Assembly: GCA_016713175.1 (NCBI GenBank)
Contig: JADJPQ010000013.1
Coordinates: 1-64,000, forward strand
DNA length: 64,000 nt
From: Planctomycetota bacterium
GTDB lineage: Bacteria > Planctomycetota > UBA1135 > UBA2386
Direction of reading: 5' to 3'
A model generated the notes under the pieces. That model made no database searches. It saw only the letters and a list, made by a program, of their open reading frames with translations, and was not told the DNA's origin. Positions 8,401 to 17,987 of the stretch are shown piece after piece. The stretch's first letter is position 1, and every line of letters begins with the position of its first letter. The position numbers and the translations under genes were made by a program.

Positions 8401-10524
8401 CGGGATCATCGGCAGACGCCGAGAATCGCCGGTCGCCAGCGTCACCTGCCCGGGGATCGTCGACCCGCTCGGCACCGCCAGTTCGGCGCGCACGCCGGCC
8501 TCCTGTGAAGTCAACGTCAACACCGGCCGCCACGCGCGCGCACCGCTGGCGGCACTGCGCAGCAGATCCGCGACGAACGCGCCGTAGGCGGCATCGGCGC
8601 GCAGCGCGCCGCTCGCCGGCCCGAGCAACTGCCCGGCCATCGTCAACACGCGACCGGCGCCCTGATCCCAACCGACGAGGAACGGTTCATCCGTCGCCGT
8701 CCGCAACAGTACTTCGGCTCCTACTCGCACACTCGCTTCGACCAGGCCACCGGTGGGCGGCAGGTCATCGCCCGCGAACGCCGCGACCACCTCGCTGTCG
8801 GCGGCACGCCACAACGGCGTCGGCTGTTCGCGCACCGCCGGCAGCAGCGCCGACTGCGGTTCGCGGAACTGCAGATCCGGCAACTGGAACCGGTCCGGAC
8901 ACGAATAGAAGCGGCCGCGGCCCCACTGCGCGAGGCTGAGCAGGAACGGTGAGTTGGCCTGCGGCCCGATCAGCACGGTCGACACGGTCTGTCCGGCCGC
9001 TGCCATCCGCCGCGCCAGGGCTTCGAACGGCCCGCTCTCGACGCCGCCATCGGTCAGCACGAGCGCATGCTGGAAGCGCGCGTGTGCCGACAACAACGCG
9101 TAGTACGACTCTTCGAGGGCGTCGTAGATGATCGTGCCGCCGCCCGCTTGCAGGCGATTCAGCGCGCGCGTGATCTCGATCGTGTTGGTCGCTGGCTGCA
9201 ATGGCGCCGCCCAACGCTTGCTGCCGTAGAACTCGACGATGCCGACCTTGTCGTGCGGCTGCAGCTTCTGCACGCACAAGCGCGCGACTTCCTTGGCCAG
9301 TTCGATGCGGCCACCGCCCATCGACCCGCTGGTGTCGATGATCAACACCAACGCGACCGATGGATCGCGCCGTTCCTCGCGCTGCGGCATCCGCACCGGC
9401 AGCAGGTCCTGCAATGGCGAACTGCCGTAGCCGCCCGGGCCGAGGTTGGCATGGGTGCCGGCGAGCACCAGCCCGAGTCCGGAGTTCGTCACCGCCTCGG
9501 CGACCAGTTGCTGCGTCGCGGCAGGCCAGGCCTCGGCGGCGAGTTCATCGACCAGCACGACGGTGTGCGCGGCGAGTTGCGCCGACGACATCGCGGCGTC
9601 CGGCGCCGGCGCAGTCACCGCGATCCCGTGCGGCATCAGCGTCGCGGCCAATGCCTGCCGGCGACTGGCGTCAGCGGTCAGATGCAGCACGTGCAGCGCA
9701 TCGTCGACGAGCACGGCGCAGCGCTCGAGTCCGGTCGCCGGCTCATGGCTGCCCGCGATCACCAGGGTCACCTGCAAGCGCTGGACTCCGGATCGCGTCA
9801 GCACGACATCGACGGGCAGCTGCCAGGATCCGGCGCGCAACGTCACGTCGGCGGCACCGACGACGGCGTCGCCATGACGGACTTCCAGCCGCGCCTTCGC
9901 TGGCGCAACCGCGCGCACGTTCGCCTGCAGCACGAACGCCTCACCCGGTGCCACGCGTGCCGGCACCTGCACGGCCGCCAACACCGTCGCCGGCGCCGCG
10001 CGCACGCGACCATGCAACGTCAACGCGATGCCGCGCTGCGCCAATTGGCGCTGCGCCGCGGCCAGTTCGGCCCCATCGTGCCGACCATCGTGGAACAACG
10101 CGACTTCGGCGCGCGCGCCGGCCGGCACCAGCAGCGCCGCCGCCTGCAGGGCCGCGGCGACATCGGGTGTGCCCGAAGCGTCCGGGATGTTCGCCTGCTG
10201 GCGCGCACCCACGACCGGTTCCGCGCCGGCGCGCACGACCTGGAACGGCTCGGCCCACGCCGCCGCTGACCGCCAGTCCCGCACGGCCTGGGCGCCGGCA
10301 GCGTCGACCTCGCCCGCCCAGATCGCGATCCGATGCACGTTGCCACGGTGCAACCGCCACGGATCGGCGAGCGCCACCACCGCCGCCAGCACGGCGACGA
10401 CCTGCAGCGCCACGACCGCGAACAGGGTCCGCCGATCCAGCGGCGCGCGCGAACGCATCGCCAACACGACCATCGGACCGACGACGACAACCAGCAGCAG
10501 CCACCAGGGCGACTCGAATCTCAT
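2428..10524 (-). CDS. Giant VWA-domain/TPR fusion protein (Bat-type)
   Basis: A 2698-residue protein starting at MRFESPWWLLLVVVV; its ATG overlaps the stop of the preceding gene by 4 bases (ATGA), which fixes the start. Two N-terminal membrane segments (about residues 7-22 and 34-53) are followed by a beta-rich part. Next is a segment with the GPGGYGSSPLQDLLPV signature found before VWA domains in planctomycete proteins (about 355-375), then a von Willebrand A domain with MIDAS motif DTSGSMGGG near residue 395. A membrane segment lies at about 780-797. It is followed by a signal-peptide-like stretch (LLLLALASAMAGPAFAQQ, about 808-828) inside the chain, then about 1850 residues of Ala/Leu/Arg-rich helical repeats of TPR type. 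In Bacteroidetes the VWA (BatA/B) and TPR (BatC) parts are separate genes; here they appear fused. Confidence 0.85.
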   Translation of the reverse strand: MRFESPWWLLLVVVVGPMVVLAMRSRAPLDRRTLFAVVALQVVAVLAAVVALADPWRLHRGNVHRIAIWAGEVDAAGAQAVRDWRSAAAWAEPFQVVRAGAEPVVGARQQANIPDASGTPDVAAALQAAALLVPAGARAEVALFHDGRHDGAELAAAQRQLAQRGIALTLHGRVRAAPATVLAAVQVPARVAPGEAFVLQANVRAVAPAKARLEVRHGDAVVGAADVTLRAGSWQLPVDVVLTRSGVQRLQVTLVIAGSHEPATGLERCAVLVDDALHVLHLTADASRRQALAATLMPHGIAVTAPAPDAAMSSAQLAAHTVVLVDELAAEAWPAATQQLVAEAVTNSGLGLVLAGTHANLGPGGYGSSPLQDLLPVRMPQREERRDPSVALVLIIDTSGSMGGGRIELAKEVARLCVQKLQPHDKVGIVEFYGSKRWAAPLQPATNTIEITRALNRLQAGGGTIIYDALEESYYALLSAHARFQHALVLTDGGVESGPFEALARRMAAAGQTVSTVLIGPQANSPFLLSLAQWGRGRFYSCPDRFQLPDLQFREPQSALLPAVREQPTPLWRAADSEVVAAFAGDDLPPTGGLVEASVRVGAEVLLRTATDEPFLVGWDQGAGRVLTMAGQLLGPASGALRADAAYGAFVADLLRSAASGARAWRPVLTLTSQEAGVRAELAVPSGSTIPGQVTLATGDSRRLPMIPCGGDRFAAFVPWRDGEAQQFVVQAGELQLAAGAACPPHSRSTRATVDPATWSSLALAGTAAGEHQAERFARGLTWVALVAFVLSILVRRLPWDALPRLRRSPSLLLLALASAMAGPAFAQQPVPPSDEAAIAAAIGEALRTRGDLEPLATAWRDASPMHRYRLARVQGDLEGATRVLAASDLPIRDRELPALLEVLGRPKAALAALGEPPAEVAERVDWLFRRAGLKAAARDVDGAVADLGAAVAARPECADRAGLLAAAIGAIDPALQWHRGDGVGKDAFQTGLRRTLWLQRAGRFDEAATAAEAAFGQAPLQRDRFFALAWLVAARRAAGQLPQLVDAWLLRARGVGTPLSPAELRVLCDVLRELGRAAEGLDLVRSLADEQRVALADVELALAIDAGDPAAVIAQLRARLQARPGDAQVRGSLALLLADEQQEAEAERTLTADLATAAIKDLRARFQSASELALEGAVTAIAAAVAAHGEPGAGTEAALLQAGHHRRQNRDAQAVQVLLAAQAQAVRPADRLRLAEQLESLGRKPEAIALYGAIWDELHTEDLGLRLAWLLSESKDEADRARAQQIFRAIWTTAGSAARRVQAEEHVLDLAAREGTLADLAIELEGKLADPALPERVTVRDALIKIYTRARDTTGAAALLQQWAKAEPEHAIDAHAQLARVYLAAEEFRNHERTLEHLLTIDPVNELDYRQQLAMSALERGRPEQARRYLRGLLDRPGAPDQVALEFAAGIYALAAEHDEAVRMYRRALAMYPDRVETWLLLGNALRAAGQRERAIGVFLDLLLQPLPDDLFVVAVDGLLNMEAPAASLAAADRLTLLRLTARPDQVFLHRLRQDLQEALGDDRARLQALEDAAVVGGEQRAAFVRELMQEAETRRDWRTHALHGRTLLLLGDELPPAVFLALGEALLRSGELDAAARAFQRARLAPDFAAVEARTAAAYESQDRLAEAERVRRRVLRRRPDDQAAMLAVARLCERQGRPEQALPLFSQVVLALLPKELAAAPPARMAGTPGPAVALLGTRGRTIDGQDFAEPFAGVLRCAHTVAELQPVVDALLVAATPVDGASQERASKALALLRRVALATADPALRTTIHEREAALLTARAADDRLRQEILSRRLQAGELALAALAVPHGKANADVLRLQLLNGDFAALRTAAAQAAPGLLPDLARALLACGQRGEAEALLTIADAATGEDSLLAAEDLRRLFGLPFDAQARGRRQLDKALARGGALPARATAILAAMTAAGTPPQERAAHVRELAAQAIAAPDAVVAERLLDQADADLDDDLRGQLVERLFGKIDNAYQVGQRARHLGAVPVERARELLATALRRFDADDRRQQYLTILRSPGALPEAHLQAVVAALDLDQLSPINRIWLAQIGRRSQLPSVVQQALVARLLARQGHEPSVRLLATRLLPTPAERAASAAAALRQFAGQKDDGERDETAFAGLAGLLDVAAARALLAGLPPTGGSVEVRLALLLRVGDKDAYADLLLAAMKQRPEDTGLSYRAAQFLEQDGRLAQAAEAFRSIRARSATFYPYQAAQLARLELRLGDPLAAIAALRASDDRLGSNYRLFLQAIASLPDATQRRALLQYLGQQRAASGRSLVIFRSPREDALTLRLADVLAEPTWPSLVPTAATEGNTAVADHDLLALMPEGEDVARSLLRTLDAPGRDADPGLYRGWLGSARQSGRADGLLAEALAQLDRAPGDAEALRVVQAAVQIGMTVPDAAMRAALRRVASEPRLSPAVLVTFLPAIERAGDEALADAITTVVLQRPRNDAALAPWLPALYARACQRLPAAVVAAAAPDADAVRPTVDEELLAAAVLAHPDPAAVHAAMLPAFTRVRAAATGLIDHQLQLAWGGLLLRLGEVDAALQMLAVEEDDVLLGPAVSARAYAAAIPPLGLWAVPAATTKVADAMVAAVASSGDDGRAIAARLGAVLAARLAASGRDADAAELRTRLRTAAAGLAIRLAEWQLE

Positions 10525-12149
10525 GGCAACCGCCCCCGGTGGAACAGGAACACGTCGACCAGCATGGCCAAGAGCAGCACCAGCAGCAGCACGGGCAGCC
10601 AACCGTTGCCATCGGCCAGGGCCGGCATCGGTGGCCTTGCCGCGGTGACGACACCCGTTGCCGGACCGCGGGCCGGCAGCACGTGGACCGTGCGGCGACC
10701 CGCCGCGGTGACGATCGGGTGTTCGCCGCTGCCGGTGAACGCATGCGTCGTGAGCCCGGAGTCGCTCCGCAGGTCGACGCCATCGATCTGGATGGCGCCG
10801 GGAAGCCCGTGGCGCAGCACGATCGGCTGCTGCTCGGTCGCCAGTTCGACGCGCGGCCAGTTGCCGAGCTGCCGTAGCGCGGCTCGCAACAGGATCGGCA
10901 CATCCGCGTGCGATTCGGGCAGCAATAGCCAATCGACGACGAACACGCGCAGGCGGCCATTGGCCGTCGCGGCGACCAGGGCCTCCCCGCTGCCTTCGTC
11001 GCGCACCCAGATCGCGGCTTCGGCGAACGGCGGCAAGGCCGACGCACTGGCGCGCCGGCGATCGCGCAGCGACAACGCCAGCGGCGACGGCGACGCGACG
11101 ATGGGCAGCCGCGGCGCGGCGCCGACACCCGGCGCGATCACCAGATGCGGCCGCGGATCGTCGCGATCCGCCGCGGCAACGACGACTTCGGCATCCGCCG
11201 GCGCCACTGGTTCCAGCTCGGGGTCACTCGCGACCAGCAGGTCGACGGCGCGGCGAACGGCAGCCGGCAGCGCCCCGTCGACGGCGATCCGCAGGCGCGC
11301 GGTCGGCGGCGGCGGCAGGGCGATCTCGCTGGTGCCGACGGACGACAGCAGCCGCAACACCGCACGGTTCGCGGCCGCAGCCAGCGGCCCCAGCCGCGAC
11401 GAACTGCGCCCGGCCACCGCTTCCTGGCTCGCCACCACCTGCTCGCCGGTGCGCAGTTCGACCCGTACGGGCGTTGCGGACTCGTGCTCCACGACCAGAT
11501 GCCACAGCACGTCGTCTTCACGCTCCCAGCGCAATCCGGTCACCACGGCGTCCGCGGCGCGATCCGGCGGCACCCAGACGATGTCGCGCACGCCCGTGGG
11601 CGGCGGCGTGCTACCGAGCCAGACCAACTGATCCCACGAACTCGCGGTCTCCTCGAACAACGTCAGCGCCGCACGACCACCCTCGGGATCCCCGCTGGCA
11701 GGCAACCGGGCATGCCGTTCGTCCAACACCGCCATCGGTTCGCCAGCCGTCAGCAACACTGTCGGTGGCGACGTCGCCGCAACCACGACGCCACGCGGGC
11801 CGAGGCCCTGCAGAACCACCTCGTGCACGCGACCAAGCCGCGATGGATCGCCCCCGGCCGGTTCCACGACGACCAGCCGCGACGCGGCATCCTGGCCACT
11901 CCGTGGATCGCCGAGCGCCGTCCACGCGGCCGCCAACGCCAGCAGCAGCAACAACAACGACAACCAGCGCGACGGCGACCCGGGCAACGACCGGGGCTGA
12001 CGCACGGTGCCGGCGAGCTGGAAGAACAACAACGTGTCGACCTCGACGCGCCGCAGCCGCACCCGCAGCAGATGCAAGACCACGGCGACCGCGGCGAGCA
12101 CCGCCGCACCGATCAGCAAGGCCGTCGGCGACAACCCGAACCAGCTCAT
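10521..12149 (-). CDS. BatA N-terminal domain membrane protein
   Basis: A 542-residue membrane protein starting at MSWFGLSPTALLIGAAVL, chosen because this ATG forms an ATGA overlap with the DUF58 gene before it. The first 90 residues match the aerotolerance-regulator (BatA) N-terminal pattern: one membrane helix, an Arg-rich turn (LRVRLRRVEVDTLLFF), then a second helix of Leu/Ala. The large central part is predicted extracytoplasmic and has no DxSxS metal site, so it is not a working VWA domain. A last membrane helix lies close to the C-terminus (PVLLLVLLLAMLVDVFLF). Gene order MoxR-DUF58-BatA-VWA is the classical Bat/MoxR arrangement. The exact role is unknown in any organism beyond links to stress and envelope integrity. 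Confidence 0.8.
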   Translation of the reverse strand: MSWFGLSPTALLIGAAVLAAVAVVLHLLRVRLRRVEVDTLLFFQLAGTVRQPRSLPGSPSRWLSLLLLLLALAAAWTALGDPRSGQDAASRLVVVEPAGGDPSRLGRVHEVVLQGLGPRGVVVAATSPPTVLLTAGEPMAVLDERHARLPASGDPEGGRAALTLFEETASSWDQLVWLGSTPPPTGVRDIVWVPPDRAADAVVTGLRWEREDDVLWHLVVEHESATPVRVELRTGEQVVASQEAVAGRSSSRLGPLAAAANRAVLRLLSSVGTSEIALPPPPTARLRIAVDGALPAAVRRAVDLLVASDPELEPVAPADAEVVVAAADRDDPRPHLVIAPGVGAAPRLPIVASPSPLALSLRDRRRASASALPPFAEAAIWVRDEGSGEALVAATANGRLRVFVVDWLLLPESHADVPILLRAALRQLGNWPRVELATEQQPIVLRHGLPGAIQIDGVDLRSDSGLTTHAFTGSGEHPIVTAAGRRTVHVLPARGPATGVVTAARPPMPALADGNGWLPVLLLVLLLAMLVDVFLFHRGRLP

Positions 12150-13050
12150 GCCGTCAGCACTCCATGCCGGAACAAAGTCGCGACTTGCGGTACCAGCGGC
12201 GCATCGCTGCGCACTTCGAGATACCCGCCGCCCCGCCTCTCGGCGAACTCCGCGAGCTGCTGCGCGAACGCGCGGTACGCCGCCTCGTAGCGATCGAGCA
12301 GCGCTTCGTCGACCGCGACATCGACGTGTTGCCCCGACTCGCAATCCACTGCCCGCACTTCGCCGCGCAGATGCGTCGGCCGTTCTTCACCAGCATGCAC
12401 CGGCCGTACCAGCAGCAGCCGATGCGGCACCTGCCGCAGCGCCGCCAGCACGGCGTCGGGCCCGCGCGGATCGAAGCCATCGGACACCAGCACGCACAGC
12501 CCGCGCCGCAAGCGCCGCCCGCAGAACTGCCTGACCGCCTCGACCAACCCGGTGCCACCGGTCGCCGACAGCCCTGCCAGATACGCCAGCAACCGCTGGA
12601 ACGCCGCGCGTCCCGACCCGCCCGGCAACGGCCGCAACGGCGCGGCCGCGAACGGCCACACACTGATCCGATCCAGATGCGCCAGCGCCACATACGCGAG
12701 CGCCGCGACCACGCGCCGCGCGACCAGCGAACGCTCGGCGCCCTCGCCAGCCGCCGGGCCGCGCGCCATCGACGCGCTCTGATCGAGCAGGAAGTAGACC
12801 GGCAGGTCCTCGTCCTGCAGGAACAACCGCACGAACACCTTGTCGAGCCGCAGGAACACGTGCCAATCGACGGTCCGGAAGTCGTCACCCGCGACGTACG
12901 CCCGTACATCGGTGAACTCCTGACCCGGTCCGCGCGCGCGCGAACGCTGCTCGGCATGCCGGCCGCCGGCCGGCACGTTCTTCGCCAGCACGCGCAGTCC
13001 CTCCAGCGCCCGCAGGAACGCCGGATCGAACAGTTCGGTCGTCGTCGTGC

Positions 13051-13054
<4 letters not shown>
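12146..13054 (-). CDS. DUF58 domain protein (MoxR partner)
   Basis: A 302-residue soluble protein with a GTG start overlapping the moxR stop (GTGA). It has the DUF58 signature: GPGQEFTDVRAYVAGDDFRT followed by VDWHVFLRLDKVFVR, then a VWA-like core with an intact metal-site motif DQSASMARG. DUF58 proteins sit next to MoxR ATPases almost universally and are thought to be their partners, with the VWA-like fold binding metal and a protein ligand. The 4-base overlaps on both sides indicate translational coupling within the six-gene operon. Confidence 0.9.
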
Positions 13055-14054
<1,000 letters not shown>

Positions 14055-14058
<4 letters not shown>

Positions 14059-15623
14059 CGGCGTGGAGAATCGGCGGCATCGCCACCGACTGGGTTCTTG
14101 TCGTCGAGCGCGCGCAAGCGCGCGTGGTAGCGCGCCAGCACGGTGTGCACCGGCGTCGCGGTCGGCCGCGCGCTCTGCGGCGTGCCAGCGCGACCGGCCG
14201 GCGCCGGCGCGGCATCACCGAGCGGCGCCTGCTGGCGTTGCGGCGGAATCTGTTCGAGGCTGGTCTTGGCGGTGCCGGGATTCGGCTGGCCGCGCACCTG
14301 ATCGGGCAGGCGCAGGCCGAGCACCAGCGACGCGGTGCCGCGCGCCTTCTTCGGCGGCGTCGGACCGCCGCGACCCTGATCGGGCGGACCATCGCCGGAG
14401 ATCGACAGTTCGCGCGCCGCCGGCCGTTGGTCCTGACGCTTCAACGGCATCACGCCACCGCGTTGTTCCTGTTCGTCGGTCTCGTCTTCGATCGGTTCCT
14501 CGTCGACCTCGGCCTCGTCCTCGCGTTCCTGGCCACGCGACAGATCCTGCCGCTTGTTGCCGACCGGCGCGGTGTTGCCGCTGCCGCGCGAACCACCGCT
14601 CGGCGTGCCGGCGCTGTCGCTCGCTGGGGCCTGCTGATCGCGCGTCGGCCGCTCCGGTTGGCGGGGCCTGGACTTCGGCTTGCTCGCGGGCCGCGGCGTC
14701 TGCGGCGTCGGCTCCGGCGCACCGGCCGCCGACGCACCCTGGCCACCTCCGGGCTGACCACTGCCCGGCGTGCCCGATGGTGCCGCCTTCGGCGCACCGC
14801 TCTGCGAACGTTCGCCCGGCGTATCGCTGCCGGCACGACCGGCACCCGAGGCCGCTGGAACGGCCGCCTGCGGCTCGGCCGCCGCGGGCTGCGTCGGTTC
14901 GCGCCGCAATGGCGACGGCTCGTTCGCCGCGGTCTTCGGCGGTTGCGTTGCATGCGGCACCGCCGCCGACGGCTTGCTGTCGATGCTGGCGACCTCGCGT
15001 CGCGCGGGTCCGGCGGCAGGCGGCGCCGGGTCCGCACCGGCTCCCGCTGCCGGCGTGCCCGGCTGGCCACCGGGTGTCCGCGCTGGCAACAACCAGCAGA
15101 ACAACGCCAGGACCGCGATCGCCGCGAACGCACGGCCCCAGGCCGGTTCCACCGCCCGCCAGTCGCCGTCGGCCCGCTGCCGATCGACGCGCTGCAGACT
15201 CTCGAGTCCATCCGCGATCGCCGCGGCGGCGAACTGCTCGGCCATCCCCGCGCCTGCCGGCGGCGCGGCCGCCAGTTCGAGCGCCGTCGCCAACCGATCG
15301 TGATTGCCGTGCGCGTGATCACACGCAAGCGCGGCATCGATCGGCCGCACCAGCACGGGACGCGACGGTCGCGCTGCCTGCACGCGCAAGACCGCCAGCA
15401 GAACGACGATCAACGGCCACAGCCACCACGGCAGCGGGAACAGCAACCACATCACGCCGGCCACCACTGCCGCCAGCAGCGCTTCGCGTGGCAACCGTCG
15501 CGTCGCCCACGCCAACATCGCCGAACGCACGACGCCGAGCCGCTGCTGGGTCATCCGTTCGGCCAACGGCAGGAAGGCCTGGTGCAGCGCCTGCGCCGTT
15601 CCGGCATCGCGGTGCGACGTCAC
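14055..15623 (-). CDS. Membrane protein with Pro/Ala-rich tail (DUF4175-like N-terminus)
   Basis: A 522-residue protein with a GTG start overlapping the previous stop (GTGA). Residues 1-175 contain a pair of hydrophobic helices (LLAAVVAGVMWLLFPLPW and WLWPLIVVLLAVLRV), then a helical segment (AALACDHAHGNHDRLATALE) and a third helix (AIAVLALFCWLLPA). This spacing resembles the N-terminal part of DUF4175-type proteins found beside Bat operons; the resemblance is by eye only. The remaining 330 residues are low-complexity Pro, Ala, Gly, Ser, Gln, Arg, with an acidic run (QEREDEAEVDEEPIEDETDE) and a basic C-terminus, probably unstructured outside the membrane. No catalytic motif was seen. Confidence 0.65.
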
Positions 15624-17884
15624 TTCGGCTCCTCACCAGCGGCCATCACCGGAACTTCGCGACACTGCAGCACGGTTCCCGAGGCATCTTCGACCCACGC
15701 GACGATGCGCAACCGGCGCGGATCGGGCGTGGTTGGCCGGACCAGGAACGGCTGTTCGGTCTCGTACTCGGCAACCTGCGCAGCGAGCGCCGCCGTGATC
15801 GCGCCGAGCGATGCCTGCCGTGTCCACGTCTTGCCCGCCACGTCCTGCGCCGCGACTCCGGTCGCCGACGTCAGCCACGCGCGCGCGACATGGTGATGGA
15901 ACAGCACGCCGTTCTTGCCCGGATACGCCAGCAGATCTTCGGTGAGCACCGCGAACAGCCGCCAGCCGACCGGCAGTTCGCCCGTCGTCGCCGCTACCGT
16001 CGCCGAGACGTTCAGCTGATCGCCCGACAATGTCGCCTCGCCGCCCACCGTCGCGACCGGCGCCTTGCCCAGTTCGGCCTGCGCAAGTTCGCGATAGCGA
16101 CCGAACACCTCGGTCGCTGCATCGGCCTTGCCACCGCCCACGATCGGCTCCGCTGCACCCAGCACCAACGTCGGCGTGCTGCGCACGGCGCGTTGCTCGG
16201 CCCGCGCCAGCGCCGCCGGCGAAACCAGCGGTTCGGGCGCGGGCACCGGCAGATGCCATTGGATCAACACCAACTCATCGCGGTCGTAGTAGCCGGTCAA
16301 CGCGTCGGCGGCGACATCGGCGGCCACGCATGGCGGACACTGGGCGCCGGTGAACAGCTCCGCGAGCACCGTGCGCCCGGTCTTCTTGACCGTCGCTGGA
16401 TCGCGCGCGATCGGCTCGAGCGCCGGCACGCGACCATCGGCCATGTCGCTCAGTGTCGTCAGCAGGTCCGCTTGCGGTCGCGCCTTCGGCAACAACCGCG
16501 CAAAGCCGTCGAAGCCCGGTTCCCCGGTGTTCTTCGCATCCAGCATCGCCAGGAAGTAGCGGCCGAGCGCCGCTTCGAGCTGACCCTGCTGCTCATGCCA
16601 CGCACCAAGTTCGAGATTGGCGGCCCCCGACGTCGGCATCCCGAACACCGCCGCCAGCAGATGTCGTCGCGCTCCCGCCACATCACCGGCGGCGCGCAAC
16701 AACCGCCCCAGCTCCAACCGCAACTGGAACCCCGCGGTGCCATCCTCATCCTCGCGCGCGAACGCCATCCCGGCTTCGGCGATTGCCTGCCGCGCCGCCG
16801 CGAACTGCGTCCCGTCCGGCACATGCTTCAGCACGTCGATCGCCGTCGTCGCCCGCGCCTTCGCCGCCGCCGTCTGCACGCGCAGAAGCCCCGCATCCTG
16901 CAACGCCGCCGCGTCGCCGCCCGATTCGACCAGCACCGCGAACAACGTCTCCGCCGCCTCGCGCCCGAACGGCGAATCGGCATGTTCTTGCACGAACGTC
17001 CGCAGCGCCGCTTTGCGATCCTCGGCGTGGAACGCGCGATAGAACGCCGCCTCGACCTCCGGATAGACGACCTGCGCCGGCAGATCGACGATCACGCGCC
17101 GGGCCGCTGGTTGGATGTGCAGCACCAGTTGCCGCAGCACCGCGCCGCCGATGCCGCCGCGTTCGCCACTCGGTGATGCCAGCGGCCGGAACGGTGCGTA
17201 CGTCGCGAAGTCCAGCTCTGGACTCGCCTTCGCCGTCGGCAACACGCCATGCGGCGCGTTCGCCTTCCTGCACAACGCCGGCTCCAACCAGCCGAACGGG
17301 TCGCGCGAATGCAGCGTCAACTTCGCACTTCCCGCAGCGCCCAGGTCCACGGCGATGCGCAACCCATCGCGCGCGAAGTCCGAGGCCATCGGCAACGTCG
17401 TCACCGCCGGCGATGACGGCGGTGACGGCACATCGGCACCGGTCGGCGGCAACGAACGCAGCCGTTCCTTCGGCCCATCGAGCACCAGATCGCGTTCGCC
17501 GAACGCCGCCAGCCCGAGGATCCCGGCCACCGGCACCTGCTGCAGTTCTTCCGCGAACTGCGCGGTCAGACCTTCGAGCCAGGTGTCGCGCCGCGCGGTG
17601 AACGGCACATCGCGCAAGGTGATGCCGCCGATCTCGACCTCGCAGGCTTCCGCGCGCAGCGAGCCGGCGGCATTGCGATGCAGGTACAGCGGCGCTGTCG
17701 TCGCCAGATCGAGCAGCAGGTGGCAGAAGTAGACCTTGTCGTCGGCGCGCAGCGTCACGCGCAACATCGGCCGACCGTCGACCCAGCGGACCGCCGCCTC
17801 GTCGGGACCGACGACCGCCTGTGCCGACAGCACCGGCGCCAAGGCCGGAACGAACAGCAGGAGCGACGGCAACCACGCGCGCAT
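15620..17884 (-). CDS. Exported pepsin-like (degenerate) / repeat / thioredoxin-fold protein
   Basis: A 754-residue exported protein starting at MRAWLPSLLLFVPALAPVLSAQ, a clear signal peptide; earlier in-frame codons lack leader character. Residues 25-300 resemble a retropepsin/pepsin-like fold: YFCHLLLDLATTAPLYL, VAGILGLAAFGERDLVLD and GGIGGAVLRQLVLHIQP. The DTG triad is reduced to DLA, so peptidase activity is doubtful. Residues of about 330-520 form Ala/Leu-rich helical repeats. Residues of about 525-620 form a thioredoxin-like domain with CPPC (LAELFTGAQCPPCVAADVA), suggesting disulfide chemistry outside the cytoplasm. It is the first gene of the six-gene Bat-type operon and diverges from msrA with 103 bases between the starts. 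Confidence 0.7.
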   Translation of the reverse strand: MRAWLPSLLLFVPALAPVLSAQAVVGPDEAAVRWVDGRPMLRVTLRADDKVYFCHLLLDLATTAPLYLHRNAAGSLRAEACEVEIGGITLRDVPFTARRDTWLEGLTAQFAEELQQVPVAGILGLAAFGERDLVLDGPKERLRSLPPTGADVPSPPSSPAVTTLPMASDFARDGLRIAVDLGAAGSAKLTLHSRDPFGWLEPALCRKANAPHGVLPTAKASPELDFATYAPFRPLASPSGERGGIGGAVLRQLVLHIQPAARRVIVDLPAQVVYPEVEAAFYRAFHAEDRKAALRTFVQEHADSPFGREAAETLFAVLVESGGDAAALQDAGLLRVQTAAAKARATTAIDVLKHVPDGTQFAAARQAIAEAGMAFAREDEDGTAGFQLRLELGRLLRAAGDVAGARRHLLAAVFGMPTSGAANLELGAWHEQQGQLEAALGRYFLAMLDAKNTGEPGFDGFARLLPKARPQADLLTTLSDMADGRVPALEPIARDPATVKKTGRTVLAELFTGAQCPPCVAADVAADALTGYYDRDELVLIQWHLPVPAPEPLVSPAALARAEQRAVRSTPTLVLGAAEPIVGGGKADAATEVFGRYRELAQAELGKAPVATVGGEATLSGDQLNVSATVAATTGELPVGWRLFAVLTEDLLAYPGKNGVLFHHHVARAWLTSATGVAAQDVAGKTWTRQASLGAITAALAAQVAEYETEQPFLVRPTTPDPRRLRIVAWVEDASGTVLQCREVPVMAAGEEPK

Positions 17885-17987
17885 GGGCCCCAAGATGTCG
17901 CACCGACCCCGTTCCGCCAAGCGCAGTCCGGTCCAGGCGGCGCAAAGCATGCGGAACTGTTACCGTTGCGGCTCTTATCGCCCGCCG

